In this document: piece after piece, positions 1 to 12,425 of the stretch
How the letters are laid out: the number at the start of each line of letters is the position of its first letter
How positions within the stretch are numbered: position 1 is the stretch's first letter
Translations under genes and position numbers: made by a program
The notes under the pieces: model-generated
Told to the model about the DNA's origin: nothing
Database searches by the model: none
What the model saw: only the letters and a program-made list of their open reading frames with translations
DNA from: Phorcus lineatus
Taxonomy: Eukaryota > Mollusca > Gastropoda > Trochida > Trochidae
Direction of reading: 5' to 3'
Assembly: GCA_921293015.1 (NCBI GenBank)
Contig: OV121088.1
Location: 30,293,645 to 30,357,644 of the forward strand
Length of the DNA stretch: 64,000 nucleotides

Positions 1-779
1 ATCTGCAATGATTGCTTTTTTGGGGCATAACTGTTGCTATGCGCCAGATTGTACTGGACCAGACGAGACACTATTTTGCTTTTTCAAACATCAACGTCGC
101 CTTCCGTCTTTTGCTCCAAAGATGCACTAGTATTGATAAGAATCATATTAGATTAGATTTTATGTCGTCATTAACAGACAGTAAGGCTATCAGAAATATT
201 GCCCAACTACACTTTATTTACAAGGCTTCTAAACTAATGTTTTACGAGGTAAATGGTAACTTTAAAAAAACTCTGTTTGAACCTTCTTGGTATGTAGTTT
301 TTAAAAAATAAATTCTTACTGGATCCAATTTGTCATTATTATGTCATTATCCATTCACAATACTGAGGGTTTTTAAAAAAAAACAAACTTGCCCGGTATA
401 CAGTATATAGATTAATATGCAGAAATATTTGAAACTGATGACTATATCTGTATGACGGTATATGCAGAAATATTGGTAGGTATGCTCTGTATACATTCTT
501 AAAAATACCAAAAAACTCTCCAAGGTGAGTTTGAGAGAGTTTGAGATGTGTAATAGAGGCGAAAACAATGAAACTATTATTTTATATTAAAAAGGTCAAT
601 ATTTTAGATTTCTTTACAGTTTCAGGTACAATAACCAATACTGGCAAACATTGTTTCTAATTTTGATTTTTGCTTGGAAAAGAGACTGGGTAGCAACATT
701 CACTTGCCGATGTTTGAATATTCATAAGAGCACAATATTTTGCCTTCTTGGTCCACCAAACTTTCAATAATTGTTTGTG
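1..779. other. AT-rich stretch, no recognised gene
   Basis: A 99-codon frame runs from 12 to 311 on the plus strand, but I see no domain, motif or splice context and do not recognise it. It could be decayed transposon coding sequence. Nothing else is supported here. Confidence 0.4.
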
Positions 780-851
780 CAATCTAGTTAAAACTAGACG
801 TGTTTATCGACTTCGGGAGGTTTCATATTACGGCTAGTTTTGATTAGATTG
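780..851. mobile_element. Internally deleted MITE relic (CAATCTAG family)
   Basis: The left end CAATCTAGTTAAAACTAG is mirrored by a right end whose reverse complement is CAATCTAATCAAAACTAG, 16 of 18 bases alike. Only about 36 bp lie between the termini. The ends match those of the 534-bp element at 29066-29599. The nine flanking bases TTGTTTGTG (left) and TCCTTTGTG (right) agree at seven positions, which fits a decayed 9-bp target duplication. I infer an old deletion derivative of that family. Confidence 0.6.
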
Positions 852-1115
852 TCCTTTGTGTTAAGTTGATGTTCATGTAAGAGGGACAGTTGTGCCCCGG
901 TTTGTTGAGACGGCAATAATACAAACGCCTCAAGCGTTGTTGTCAACACTTGAACCTCAGAAACTTAATATGTAACTTGCAGTATAGCACGCGTTTCCTT
1001 TTCAAATCGACTATCTAAAGGCATATTTGTACATAGAAACGACTTAAGCTTTCTTTATATACAGTAAAAGACGTATTACTCTGTACAAGTGACCTGCGAT
1101 CAATATTTGAAAAGT
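852..1115. other. No feature seen
   Basis: Unique-looking AT-rich sequence between two MITE copies; no gene or repeat recognised. Confidence 0.4.
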
Positions 1116-1577
1116 TTAAAGAGCCATTCCGTGAGTTGTTGGAGTTATATATGCCAAACTTAATCAATGGTGTCATTTGATCGCGAAGTATCGACTGTAA
1201 CCAAAAAGACACATTTTAAAGCTTATTGCTTTTTTGCAGTGGCGATATGAAGGTAGAACGTCGCAATTATGATCGAAAACCGGACAGTGGCGCGCGTCAA
1301 ATAGTCAAACGTTATTTTGGAGACTTATCTAAAACAGCCAGGAGGGCAGTAGGAGTTGAAGGTGTTTGTTAGGTTATATAACTAGTATCCATGTATATTG
1401 GACGTGATATCTACACCTATGTGCATTTATAATTTTAGATTTTCATGGAAAACCAGTATTTGTCATATATATGTCTTTTGGACGTGAGATGTTTTGATTT
1501 TATATCACCACATATGACATTGAGGTTCGTATCAAAGGTGAATAATATGTTATGAAAATCACGGAGTGGCTCTCTAA
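1116..1577 (+). mobile_element. MITE family A, copy 1
   Basis: The 462-bp segment starts TTAAAGAGCCATTCCGTGA and ends with its near-perfect inverted copy TCACGGAGTGGCTCTCTAA. Two related copies (2875-4536, interrupted, and 58574-59017) lie in the opposite orientation. All begin with TTAA and two end with TTAA. The target duplication could therefore be TTAA, leaving an AGAGCCACTCCGTG terminus, or TA. Inside is a T-rich tract, TGCAG and an open frame ending TAG at about 1371 that is conserved in the other copies. No transposase is encoded, so the element is non-autonomous. Confidence 0.8.
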
Positions 1578-2874
1578 GACGACTGAAATCAGCTTAGAGA
1601 TCTTCGGTGAGTCTTGCACAGAAGGATTAATAAGGATTGTTAAAACGGCTGACCTAGTAACATGTGAAGCTCTTGAATCTATCTCAATCTCAAACAGATA
1701 ACTGAGGATGAAGAGGCCGAACTTCATGAATTATGTACCTTTTGCCGTAAGGATGCTAAGAAAGTATTGCTGGAAATTGTATCTAAAAAAAACAGACTAT
1801 GCTATGCCTTGTGGGCTATTGAAAATAAAAGCACAACAACAAAAGTTGCAGTCATGTTGACGAACTCTTTGTTCATACACATGTAAAGATTAACTTTCTT
1901 ACAACTGACATTATATGCTATATAATGCTTTTGTGGTTAAGCAGTACAGTCTTTGAAAAGTGACGTTGCGTTCCTTATGTTGTAGAGTGTAGATGGTAAG
2001 GCAGTTGTGAGATTTAATCCGCGCCATGCATTACAATTGTCAAACAAACCAATTTATTCACCAAGACCATACAGATTAAAGAACCGAAACGGCAAGGGTT
2101 TATTACGTCAGACTTTAAGTTACTGTAGATGATAAATGATAGATTTTAACAACAGTCAGGACTTTCTGGTAACGTGTCACCATTGATAACGCTTGACATC
2201 TAATGACCCCCAACCAAAACACAGAGTTTAACTGTAAAGAATCTAACCAGGAAGTACAGATAAAGTTCGCAATGAACCCGTACACGACTGGCAAGCAATT
2301 TCTTTTTCGGGGTAGTAGGAAATAAGACCCTCAACGTTTTAGTGACGCCGATCACATATCCGGCCATGTGAATTTACTGTAAATTTAACAATAGAGGGAA
2401 CTACATCTCATTTATATTGTTTCATTCATCCGCAGAAAACCGAAAACTTTTTAATTCGTTTTCAAGGCCATATGTAATATGAATGAAAAAAGTATTTATC
2501 ATTTAATTTAAAAATTAAAATATATCTTTCAACAGAGAGCAGGATCTTAAATTTTCCAGGAAAAGCGGACTCGGATTTCCTCTGACGTCAAAGCGTCACT
2601 ATATATATGGGAATGCGAATTCTATTGGTCCAAAACAAATCAATATAAATGAACTTAGATTTGTGTTTGAGTTACGTTTTTATTAAGAATTTGAACATTC
2701 ATACAATGCACTTACAGCAAGTACCGTCACAATAAAGTCATTTTCTTATTATCGAATGCCTAGAGTTTAATATCGTTAAAAGACTATAAAGAACGCGTGA
2801 ACATAATATTGCCTTTGAAATCAAAAAAATAAAATAATTTACAAGGAAGTGTTTCTAGTTTTCCTAATCACAAC
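1578..2874. other. No gene seen
   Basis: AT-rich sequence without a convincing coding frame. One TGACGTCA octamer lies at 2583. A minus-strand open frame (1500-1727) overlaps the end of the MITE and has no family resemblance. Confidence 0.4.
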
Positions 2875-3002
2875 TTAAAGAGCCACTCCGTGGTTTTCAT
2901 AACATATCATTTACCTTTGATACGAACCTTAATGTCATATGTGGTGATATAAATCAAAACATCTTAACTTTTCATGTCCAAAAAGCATATATATGACAAA
3001 TA

Positions 3003-4197
3003 TGATCTGTTGTAGAGTATTGCCAAATGGGGGCTTCATGTAAATTTAAAGAAATCTACGATTATCGTGTTTCGTAACGGAGGAATTTTGAACAAGTATG
3101 AGAAATGGACCTATAATAACCAGCCAATCGAAGTAATATCATACTACAAGTACCTTGGGATAGTGTTTTCCTCAAGATTAATCTGGACAAAAGCCTGCGA
3201 AACCCTTGCTCAACAAGCGAATAAAGCTTCTCTTTCTATTTTCAGACTTTTCAATAGAAATAAAGTACTGACTTACTCAACTGCGGCGGCTATATTTGAC
3301 AGGAAAATATCACCTAAACTTCTATACGGCGCTGAAATATGGGGTTTTAAATACAGAGATGCTATCGAAAGAATCCAAACAACATATTTTAAAAGGTTCC
3401 TCAAAGTAGGAAAATAATCCTCTAACAAAGCTATTCTTGGTGAGCTTGGACGTCTTCCTCTGTACGTGTTTGCTAAAGTAATCAAGCTATGGTTTAGACT
3501 GCTACATATGACTCCAAATCGCTACCCTTTTCAAGCGTATAAAATGCTTAAAACCTTCGACGATATTGGCAGGATAAACTGGGCTTCAAATGTTAGAACG
3601 ATTTTGTTACAGAATGGCAAGAATGCGAAAATGAAAAATTATTCTTAACTATCTTCCAATAGCGACTCAAGGATATTGGACACCAAACTTGGCATAGCGA
3701 CATTTCTACATCAAAATATCTAAACCGTTACTCACAATTCAAATACGATCTACATTTGGAGCCCAACAGAACTAAAAAGTAAAACTCTCATACGCGGTCT
3801 CTGCAAATTCCGAATTGCGCATAACAATCTTAAGATAAACGTTCTATGTAATAAAGAAGTGCCTATTGAAGACCTTTACTGTTCATCGTGCCAATCTCTT
3901 CAAATAGAAGACGAAAAACATATATTTTTTTCCTGCGAAAAGTATAATCACTTTCGTGAAGCATACCTCATCCAACTTGAAAAAGGTCTACAACGGCCCC
4001 CTATTCCTCAACAACATTCTAAGCTCTAAGCATCCACATGTTATATTTATCACCGCTGTCTTTATTCACAAAATATTCTCTTCCAGGTACAACTAGTATG
4101 AACGACCACTGTCCATCTAAATCGTAAACCATGTAACTGTATCATGGGCCATATGGCCAACATTACGGAATAAATCTGTCTGTCTGTCTGTCTGTCA
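3003..4197 (+). pseudogene. 5'-truncated non-LTR retrotransposon (LINE) reverse transcriptase, C-terminal part, decayed
   Basis: A coding frame from 3067 gives 116 residues. It includes YYKYLGIVFSS and PKLLYGAEIWGF, typical of the thumb and C-terminal region of molluscan LINE reverse transcriptases, where an 'YLG' motif follows the palm. After a TAA stop at 3415-3417 the homology continues with AILGELGRLPLYVFAKVIK (about 3430-3490) and YKMLKTFDDIGRINWASNV. It then continues in another frame to a CX2CX9HX4C zinc knuckle (CSSC...H...C, about 3886-3943). At least one stop and two frame changes make it dead. The catalytic palm is missing, as expected from 5' truncation. The 3' end carries a TCTG microsatellite (about 4176-4196) instead of a poly(A) tail. 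Target duplications flank it. Confidence 0.85.
4176..4196 (+). repeat. (TCTG)n tail of the LINE
   Basis: Five TCTG units immediately precede the right target-site duplication. LINEs of several clades end in short microsatellites instead of poly(A), so this marks the true 3' terminus. Confidence 0.75.
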
Positions 4198-4536
4198 ATA
4201 TATGACAAGTACTGGTTTTCCATGGAAATCTAAAAACAGCCTTATAAATGCACAGAGGTGTAGATATCACGTCAAATATACATAGATACTAGTTATATAA
4301 GCTAACAAACACTATCAACTCCTAACTGCCCTCCTGGCTGTTTTAAATAAATCTCTAAAATTACGTTTGATTATTTGACGCACGCCACTGTTCGGTTTTC
4401 GATAATAATTGCTACGTTCTACCTTTATATTGTCAGTGTTAAAAAAATGTGTCTTTATGGTAACAGTCGATACTTTGCGATCAAATGACACCCTTGATTA
4501 AGTTTGGCATATATGACTCACGGAGTGGCTCTTTAA

Positions 4537-7313
4537 AAAGTGTTTCTTTTTACCAAGGTGCAAAAACAATATAGGTGTTTGACTTGGTGAACAGAAAAAT
4601 TATGTAGCTCTAAATGTTAAACAACCGCTAACCTCGACTTTATCACTTCTCGATTTTCGTTCACACATTTTTCAACAAAAAGAAAACTGGGCTTGATTTT
4701 TGTTAATTTGTCCAATAAACACCTGTGATTAGCCTTTCATTAAGACAGTGTAATCATCGGCTGTGAAAAACACACCTGGGCTATGGGCCATAAAATTCGC
4801 GCGGGTGTGACGTAATAAATAGACTATACAGAGTGGCGCATCATTATTTCAACTGAAATATCGCCTTTTATAATTGTTTAAATACCATTGATGTGGATAT
4901 CTGTTTTACACCAAACGCTTAATAGTGTTACATCGTCAAATGATTTATCTAACTGAGTGGAAAACGTTCTCTGAAAATCGTTTTTTTATTGTTTTTTTTT
5001 CTTCTGTGATATTGTTACGATAGATATATAGATCACGAGGCAATGGCTGTGTTTATAACGTCACAAGAAGGGCGTGTGGCCTGTCATGCATTCACTGGTT
5101 TGTGGCCAGATAGATTTAAGCGGCCCATCAAAAGTGGCATTCAAAAACAGCTTTCATTACAAAATTGAAGATATTTGAGTAGCGATCTTTGACTCACTTT
5201 CCAATATTGTAATCAGACATTCATGTATATATTCTAAAAAAAATAGTGAAATATGTTTGTGATTATGTAAACTTTAAATGAATAAAAAATGAATCTTCAA
5301 AAACATTTTCGAAAGTATCACTTTTCAAACTGGTCTATAACATTTGCTATGCTACCTGAATTATACATGTATTACATGTATACGTGTATCTTACAAGCTC
5401 CCTGCCGAAGTCTTTGTCGTTCTCTTATTGACATCGCACTGAAAACGTGTAGTTTCCGCTATAGGGGAAGATTAACCATATTTCTCTAAGCGTATATATG
5501 AGACCCGGCGTCTTTTGTTTCACAGAAGCTATAACACCGATGTCAATCCAGACCAAGTCTAAACTTGAGGAAATGTATGATATAAAACACACGTGGTAAC
5601 ATAAACAGATTGTTCTAATGTTACAAGACATAATACTCGATCAACAAACCAGTGGATAAAGTATCACAAGCTTGAGGCTACGCTCCCATATCGCATTAAG
5701 CTCTTCTGAGAGGACATTTAGAGTTATTATTTGATTGCTCTGGTGTCTGTTACATAGCGAAAATCCTCGGAGATACTACTTACTGGTAATGAAATCTGTC
5801 CTATTCAGAATATAACGAGTGTATTCAGTGTTTGAAGGTCCCTGCTGGCGATTTCCCTTACTTATACAGCTTCTGGACCAGTGGTTCACACGATCATGTA
5901 AATCACTGCCCACTTGTTTTTAACACAAGACCAAGCCATAAAGCCCATCTGCTAAACGAGGTAATGAAAAGTCTATTGCCATTTACAAAGATATGAGCCC
6001 CAAGTTGCACATGTATCAATCGACGGAAGGTTACCTCTGTGACACCAAGAAGTGCCCAAAGAAGTCATTAGTACAGACAATTAGCTGTGATCCATGAGGA
6101 TTTGTCTCAAAGTCTGATCAGCAACCTGGAAAGGCATTATCGTACACGCAGCTGAAAATGGAATAAAATCTTCCGTTTGACATTAAGTGAAGAGCTGGTA
6201 TGGTCAGAATAGACATTTGGGATGGTGATGATGGCCTTCAGGTTGACAATAAGACTGTATATAATGAATTTTAAAAAAATCAGTCATTTGAGAAATTGTC
6301 TGTATACATCGCAGATTTTTTAAATAAAAACCATCAGCCCAAACTTTAGAACTGCTTTCATGAAATATAATGATTTGGATTGGGATTTCTTATTTTGATA
6401 CTGGTCTTTTAATTTACATAATGTCTCTAAATTGAATTCTGATGTTTCATTAATTTGAGAAATGTATTTCGATGTCAGATATTTGAATGATTGGGATAAG
6501 ATTTCTTTTTGAAAATAGTGGCTATAAAACAGAGTAGAGGACAATAAACAAACAATTCTGGAAAAGCATAAAAACCGAGACTGGATGCTTTGTGCTATGG
6601 ATTAGAATCGGTGTTAAGTAACAAAACAGAGATTGAACTTGACTCTAAACTCGAAAAAAGACTCAATGTGCTCCTAAAACGATTCAGATAGTCATAATTC
6701 TATTACATGCTTGTTTTTTTAGCACAATTTACACATTCCTTAAAAGCACGTAAATGATATCATGTGTCACTGAAAATGCAGTCAGCAGAGTATGTCAAGG
6801 AAAAACGACCCTGAAGACAATAATATGTTATAATTCATCCAAAGGAAAACATCTTTCCAGAACGTGCCCAAACCTAAAGTGTTCACGAAATGTATATCAA
6901 TAACTTAACTTTTTTACGTCACCGGTACTTTAATCAACAATTGGGACAGGTGATATGAAATGTTATGAATATATCTCTTTAAACCAAAATGAATATGAAT
7001 AATTATAATGTTTGTTTATTTCCCCGGCAATCGTCCTCAGTCAATAATGCTTTCGCTATAAAAAAGGTATTGATCTCATCACCAGTCTTTGAAAACCGAC
7101 AGCGATTGCTAACCAGATAATCAGCACTTGTCGAATGCCAGATCTGGTCCAAATAGCTACAGAGACAACGTCGGAAATATCTGCTATTATTACCCATATG
7201 GGCAATCATAAGCGGTGACATATTTTCAATATGAGCACATGTGCACATATCACTTTTGCCAAGCAACGATTGTTTCAGCGCGAGTTACCGTATTACGTCG
7301 TCTGTGACGTCAT
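4537..7313. other. No recognised gene
   Basis: AT-rich sequence. Short open frames (for example 6320-6544 minus, and 5289-5489 and 5425-5631, which overlap on opposite strands) show no domain or splice context. I cannot support a gene or a repeat family here. Confidence 0.4.
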
Positions 7314-7335
7314 CAAACCATTGTTCGTGACGTCA
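7314..7335. promoter_or_regulatory. Pair of perfect CRE octamers
   Basis: TGACGTCA occurs at 7314-7321 and again at 7328-7335. This palindrome is the consensus site of CREB/ATF bZIP factors. Two perfect copies 14 bp apart are unlikely by chance, but no exon was recognised nearby, so the regulatory role is inference. Confidence 0.4.
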
Positions 7336-7409
7336 CTGAAGCGGGCCGCCGCAAAGAAAGCAGGCCGCTTTCCGTGTATTTTAAATGACATAGAATCGGT
7401 AATAAAGAA

Positions 7410-7549
7410 ATTATAACCCTCGGAATTGTGTCATATGACTTTTACGAAACTCGTGCGAACTTGTGTATAACCCTCGCTCTCGCTCGGGTAATACAAAAAT
7501 TCGCACTCATTTCGTAAAAGTCATATGACACACTTCCTCGGGTAATAAT
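7410..7549. repeat. 140-bp imperfect palindrome (foldback element)
   Basis: The two halves are inverted copies. The arms carry TGTCATATGACTTTTACGAA on the left and its complement TTCGTAAAAGTCATATGACA on the right, and the outer ends ATTATAACCCTCGG and CCTCGGGTAATAAT also pair. The centre is CTCGCTCTCGCTCGGG. It resembles a small foldback MITE able to form a cruciform. No coding sequence is present. Confidence 0.8.
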
Positions 7550-10500
7550 CTCTATTTATCTCTGAAACATTTTGCAGTACAATTAAGATATTATGCTAAT
7601 GTCTTCTTGACTGGTCCTGTAATGAAATTTGGCTTTGCATTCCTCGTAGACCTAGCTGCGCAACGTCAATATTCATATCTTGGCTGCATATGTGACAATT
7701 GACAAAACGTGTGATATTTTCCTAATTATTTTTCCAATAGGCGGAAACAGGCGAAATCAACATATAATTCAATGAGGTTGGATTATAGAAGGTAAGTAAC
7801 CCCAAAACGGTCAAAAGTCGGTGAAGCACGTTGTGACCCACTTCTAATGGGTAATACCTTTGCAAATACAGTTACCTAACATGTTCCCTTAATGGAAGGC
7901 ATTGAGCATTGGTAATAACTTCTAGTAACCGCGACAGTTTATGGATTGGATATGATTGCCCCATTTAGTTGATTACCACATACACTAACACACTTTTCAT
8001 TGGTCTCGGTACAAATATTTGCTCTAAGCTTTTACACTAGGCAAACAATAGACTATCGGTTGAGAAATTCGAAAACGAAAATATTTTCGAATACTTCTGT
8101 CACTTATTGTATAATGGGTTTGCCAATCTTTTTCTACAGTTATGTTCACTAATTGTATAATGGTTATTGTCAGATTTTCCACAGTTGCGTTCATGTATAA
8201 TAGTTTTGTCAAACAAAATGTTACTGTTTAGTGGTTTTGTCATTATGTTTGTATCATTCTAAATATACCATATACTGTTTTGGCCATTATAAATGTAGTT
8301 ATATTGCTACTAAGAGCATATATGTCATAAAATCTGAAAGCATCTGAAAATATTTTCGTCAATATGTCAGATAAAAGTAGATAAGCATCATTACCAAAAT
8401 ATTTTCTTTCTATATTAGCTATCCAAGTGTTTGCACTGTTGTCATGATACATTCACGAAGTCTTTTGTTAAACGTTTTACAAGCATGTTGAATGGTTAAA
8501 CATTAGTCACTTTAACTTGAAAAACCTCAATGTTGCACACAGAAATTACAGTATTTTGTCATTTTCCTAATTTATTGATAATAATTCCGACAATAAGAAA
8601 ACATTTTTACAGTTGAAGTATTTTTTCACCTCCTTTGATTGGAAATAATTTGGTTATAAAGCCAAGTGGAAATATTTTCTTTAATCAAACAGAATTTTAC
8701 TTGGTTGCTTCGATATTTCGATATCAGAACTTATTTGGAATTCAAACAATGTATTTGAAGTTTACTGCTAAGATACTATTTGCATACGGTTGAATACACA
8801 ATCTTCAATAAAGAAACGCAAAAGGGATTTGGATAATGTTGGAGTCGTTTAAAAGCACAAAAGTACAATTTCTTTCCATTATTTTTTAAGAAGCAATTTT
8901 AGAAGTTTTTGCAAAAACATCATCTAGAAAATATGTAAAGCAACTTTCACACAAGCGTAGGCGTAACACATGTGGTACCTTAATTAAGGCATAAAATGCA
9001 CATATTGTTTATCTTTTTGCTATTCGGTTTTACATGGAATAGAAGCTAATGTTATGCCATAACTGAGAGGTTAAGATAAAAACGTCGCCGTGGGTGAAAT
9101 AGAAACCGTTCTAAAATGCCCGACGTTTGAACTTTCATCAAAGTACCTGTTGCCTCTTTTGGTCGATTTCTGCAAACCAATTCCGCCAAAAAAAACCCCG
9201 AGAAGTGTGCACGTCAAAGTTACGAGCCAAGCCAAGGATCGCCACATCCGAGTCAACCACTTGCGTAGTCCTCCGATCACAGTTTTGCAGACTTAACAAC
9301 ACATCCATATATTGACAAAAAAATCCAACTTAACTCCAGCAAGAAGGCCAGTTATCACCCATGTATTAAGAAACGTCAAATTATGCTATCGTTAGTTGTG
9401 GCGTTGAAAGGTCAAGTGTTGTATTACTGTTGAAAAAGGAACATTTACCCCGAAGTAAATAAAAAATTAACAAGAAATTTCCCTTCTAACTCCTTGAATG
9501 AGCAATCCATTTTTTTAATATTGACTTTTGCGTTTATTTTTATGAATAGTGTACAATTAAGAATTAAAAAAAAATTCTTTCAATGGACAGGGATTTAAAA
9601 TGTCAAAAGAATATTACTTGAGACTGATAAAAACTGTGCCCAAGCCAAAACTGAAGGCGCCAAGAGTTTGCTGTTGCGAACAGTTTGCCTGACTTTGACA
9701 GTTTCAGGATACTAATAACTACACTGAGCATCGCTACATGTAATTCTCTCCAAGTTCGCCGGATGATTGTTGGCCATAACTAAGTCAGAATCGCGCCGGC
9801 TTTCTGGATTTCTTATTAAATTACAACTCAACATGGGACGGCAATTGGCTTACCATTGTTGTGATATTGTTATGATATGGATGCACCGAGGCCAATTCGT
9901 GACTGACAAATTGACGTTACATTATTCATCCCCATATGGGACCTTAGTGTCTAACATTGTGATGCAGCAACGAGATCCCACGTCTCGAAATATCTTGTTA
10001 TCCAGACTATTCAATCTCCCTTGTCAAACATGCTCTATTGATTGCATATTTGCTGCAGGGAAGGTTCTTGATTCGGAGTATCAATGCTGACATCATTATG
10101 ACTTATTCTATATCAAACCTCGTGAAATGAAAGAATCAATTATATGTTAAGTAGTAAGATCCTCTAAGGTAGGTAAACTCTCTTCAGAGACTGGATGTGT
10201 CATGGTGTTTCTAAACAACAGATTAGATTTGATTCGAACATAATTATAACATAACATAATATCTGAAAAGCTAAGTGACTGTCAATGCCTATCTCTAACA
10301 TGTCAATACTTACAATAATTGTTGAAAACTAAATAAAAATTTGAGGCGAATGTTGGTTCATGACGTCACAGACGACAAAAAAGGGAACTCGAGACTGAAC
10401 AACGTACCGTTACAAGGCAAAAGTGATATATGCACATGTACACTATGAAATATATTGCACTACTTATGTTTAACCATAGAAATATTATTAATATGATAGA

Positions 10501-12035
10501 TAAGTATACCATACATTGTCTCGTACACGACACATGTACAACAGCACTACTTCTATTGTTAAACAAGAAACGTATCAACAGAGACTCAAACATGTGCACA
10601 AGTATAAACATTGTCCAGACCGTGTCATGGTGTTACGAAACATCAGTGACTCACTTAGATAGCGATAAGGTTATCTCCAAAGACACAGATATATATTACA
10701 TATATATCACATCCTGTTGTTGGAACAAATACATCAAATACGTATTTATCAAACCTTAGTAAATACATCTGTCAAAAATTACGACTACTTTATAATAATG
10801 CAACCTACCCTTTCAGTTTGCTTGACAACGGCAATTATCTGCAAAAAACTTAAAGAGGCTTCGTGCACCCGGTGTACCTTACCAAGATGTCACAACACAG
10901 ACGGGCGACTAAACCTACAAAGTCTTCTTAGTTACAGTCCTTGGCCTTAGGGGTCTAAGACGGAAACAGTGTTATTAATCTCTCCTAGGGTTTGAAGGCT
11001 TAAAGCTGAAATAGATTGTAAATTTTTTTTAAAATCTAAGGACCCATCCTTCGAATCCCATATATTTTGCCCACCAATTGCAATTTTGAGACAGCCAAAA
11101 TTTCTTACTTAGCCTATTGTTATTATTAATTCATAGTTCGTAAAGATTTTATTGTGATAACACTTAAAAAATGATAAACATGTCTGAAATATGTAAAGGC
11201 AGTCTTTAAGTGTTGAAGTAAAAACATCTATGTAAGACTTTAATCTACCTAATAACGATTCACAAATTTATAATTTACATATTACTATTTATGATTAATA
11301 TGTCTATTACATTTGTAAACTTGTGAAAAGATAAATATATTCTCAAGTACCCTTTTCGTAACACTGTCAACCGAGCCGTTGGGCGAGAAAAACTCTTCTT
11401 CAGATATGTTTCTTCAGAATTTTCAAACCTTGTTTTAACGTATGTCAACAAAATTCATGGAATTATTCAGTTTACAATCACAATTTACTTAAGAGTTCGA
11501 TAAGCACGCTTGGAAGTAAATAACTTACAGAAATGTACAGGTTACATTATGACTACATACGCTTGTCATTTAAAGCAATCATATGACAGTTACAATTTTA
11601 CCGTTAATTTACCTTCCAATAGGGAGACATGGAATGACGTTGATATGTTATTGGCCAATGGAATTAATGTTTATCATATTTCAGTTAGATATAATGAAGG
11701 GTATTTCCCACCTTCAAAGTAATCAGTAATATAATTAGCACATTCTTGATATACCAGTATGGGATATCACTAGATGGGATGAACTTGAAAAGAATATGTA
11801 TTATCAACCACGTGAATGACCCAATACTTATACAACTTATCTTTATCTATTAAGGGTTTTACCCCGATGGTTGTGTCCTAGAAAATCATAAAATGATTAA
11901 GTAATGATTAAGTAATAACAATATTTTGATGTTGCTGTATATATTTGTAATAATCATCTGTTTTATTGTAAGATTATGAAATTTTACGATAAAACACTTT
12001 CTTGACACTCATCATTCTCTCCCTACAGAGGCAAT
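7550..12035. other. No recognised gene
   Basis: Mostly AT-rich sequence. The patch 9071-9296 is less AT-rich and open in three frames on both strands, including a 69-residue minus-strand frame with one possible membrane segment. It has no conserved domain I can defend. A CRE octamer is at 10361. The 107-residue plus-strand frame at 9767-10090 is unrecognised. Confidence 0.4.
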
Positions 12036-12425
12036 TCCGTTATAAATTCCTATATGGACTTCTGTTCTAATAAGAGCTCTTCTCGGTCTGGAAATGTAGA
12101 AACATTATTAGATGCAATGAAAGTTATGGTTGTGCAACCAGCGACACCGTTTCAAAACTGATCATTCAAAACGCCTAAGTTATTTCCGTATTCTTTCGGG
12201 CAACTAAACTTGATTCAATAAGCACTTTGCATTATAAATCTTCTTTATAGCAAACATTCGCTACTGCATCATTGCATAGGCCTCGGTGACAACAAATATG
12301 TTATCTGTACATGCGTGGTTTTCATTGGCTGAAATATTGCAAGGCAGTTTATGTTTTAATATTTCGCCGCAAGGAGGACATAAGGTTGAATATGAAATGA
12401 TGACGGAGCTACCTCTGTCGGAAGA
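12036..12425. repeat. Dispersed repeat family B, copy 1
   Basis: Blocks such as TTATAAATTCCTATA, ACACCGTTTCAAAA and TGACGGAGCTACCTCTGT recur in the same order at 32310-32741. Others, such as CATTGGCTGAA followed by TATTGCA and then TTATGTT, recur at 57331-57708. The copies are diverged, with no clear terminal repeats. The class is unknown; the family is probably an old transposon. Confidence 0.6.

Larger units (their letters stand above)
2875..4536 (-). mobile_element. MITE family A, copy 2, split by a LINE insertion
   Basis: The left part 2875-3002 starts TTAAAGAGCCACTCCGTGG and the right part 4198-4536 ends CACGGAGTGGCTCTTTAA. Together they reconstitute the same element seen at 58574-59017. 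The intervening 1.2 kb is absent from the other two copies and is LINE sequence. A 14-bp target duplication, ATATATGACAARTA, flanks it (2989-3002 and 4198-4211, one mismatch). The MITE therefore arrived first and the LINE later. Confidence 0.85.

Noticed and set aside
9071..9280. Minus-strand frame with a possible membrane helix, faintly like the first helix of an ENaC/FaNaC channel
   Set aside because: Only a loose pattern. No conserved motif or splice sites, and the same stretch is open in two plus-strand frames, so composition explains it.
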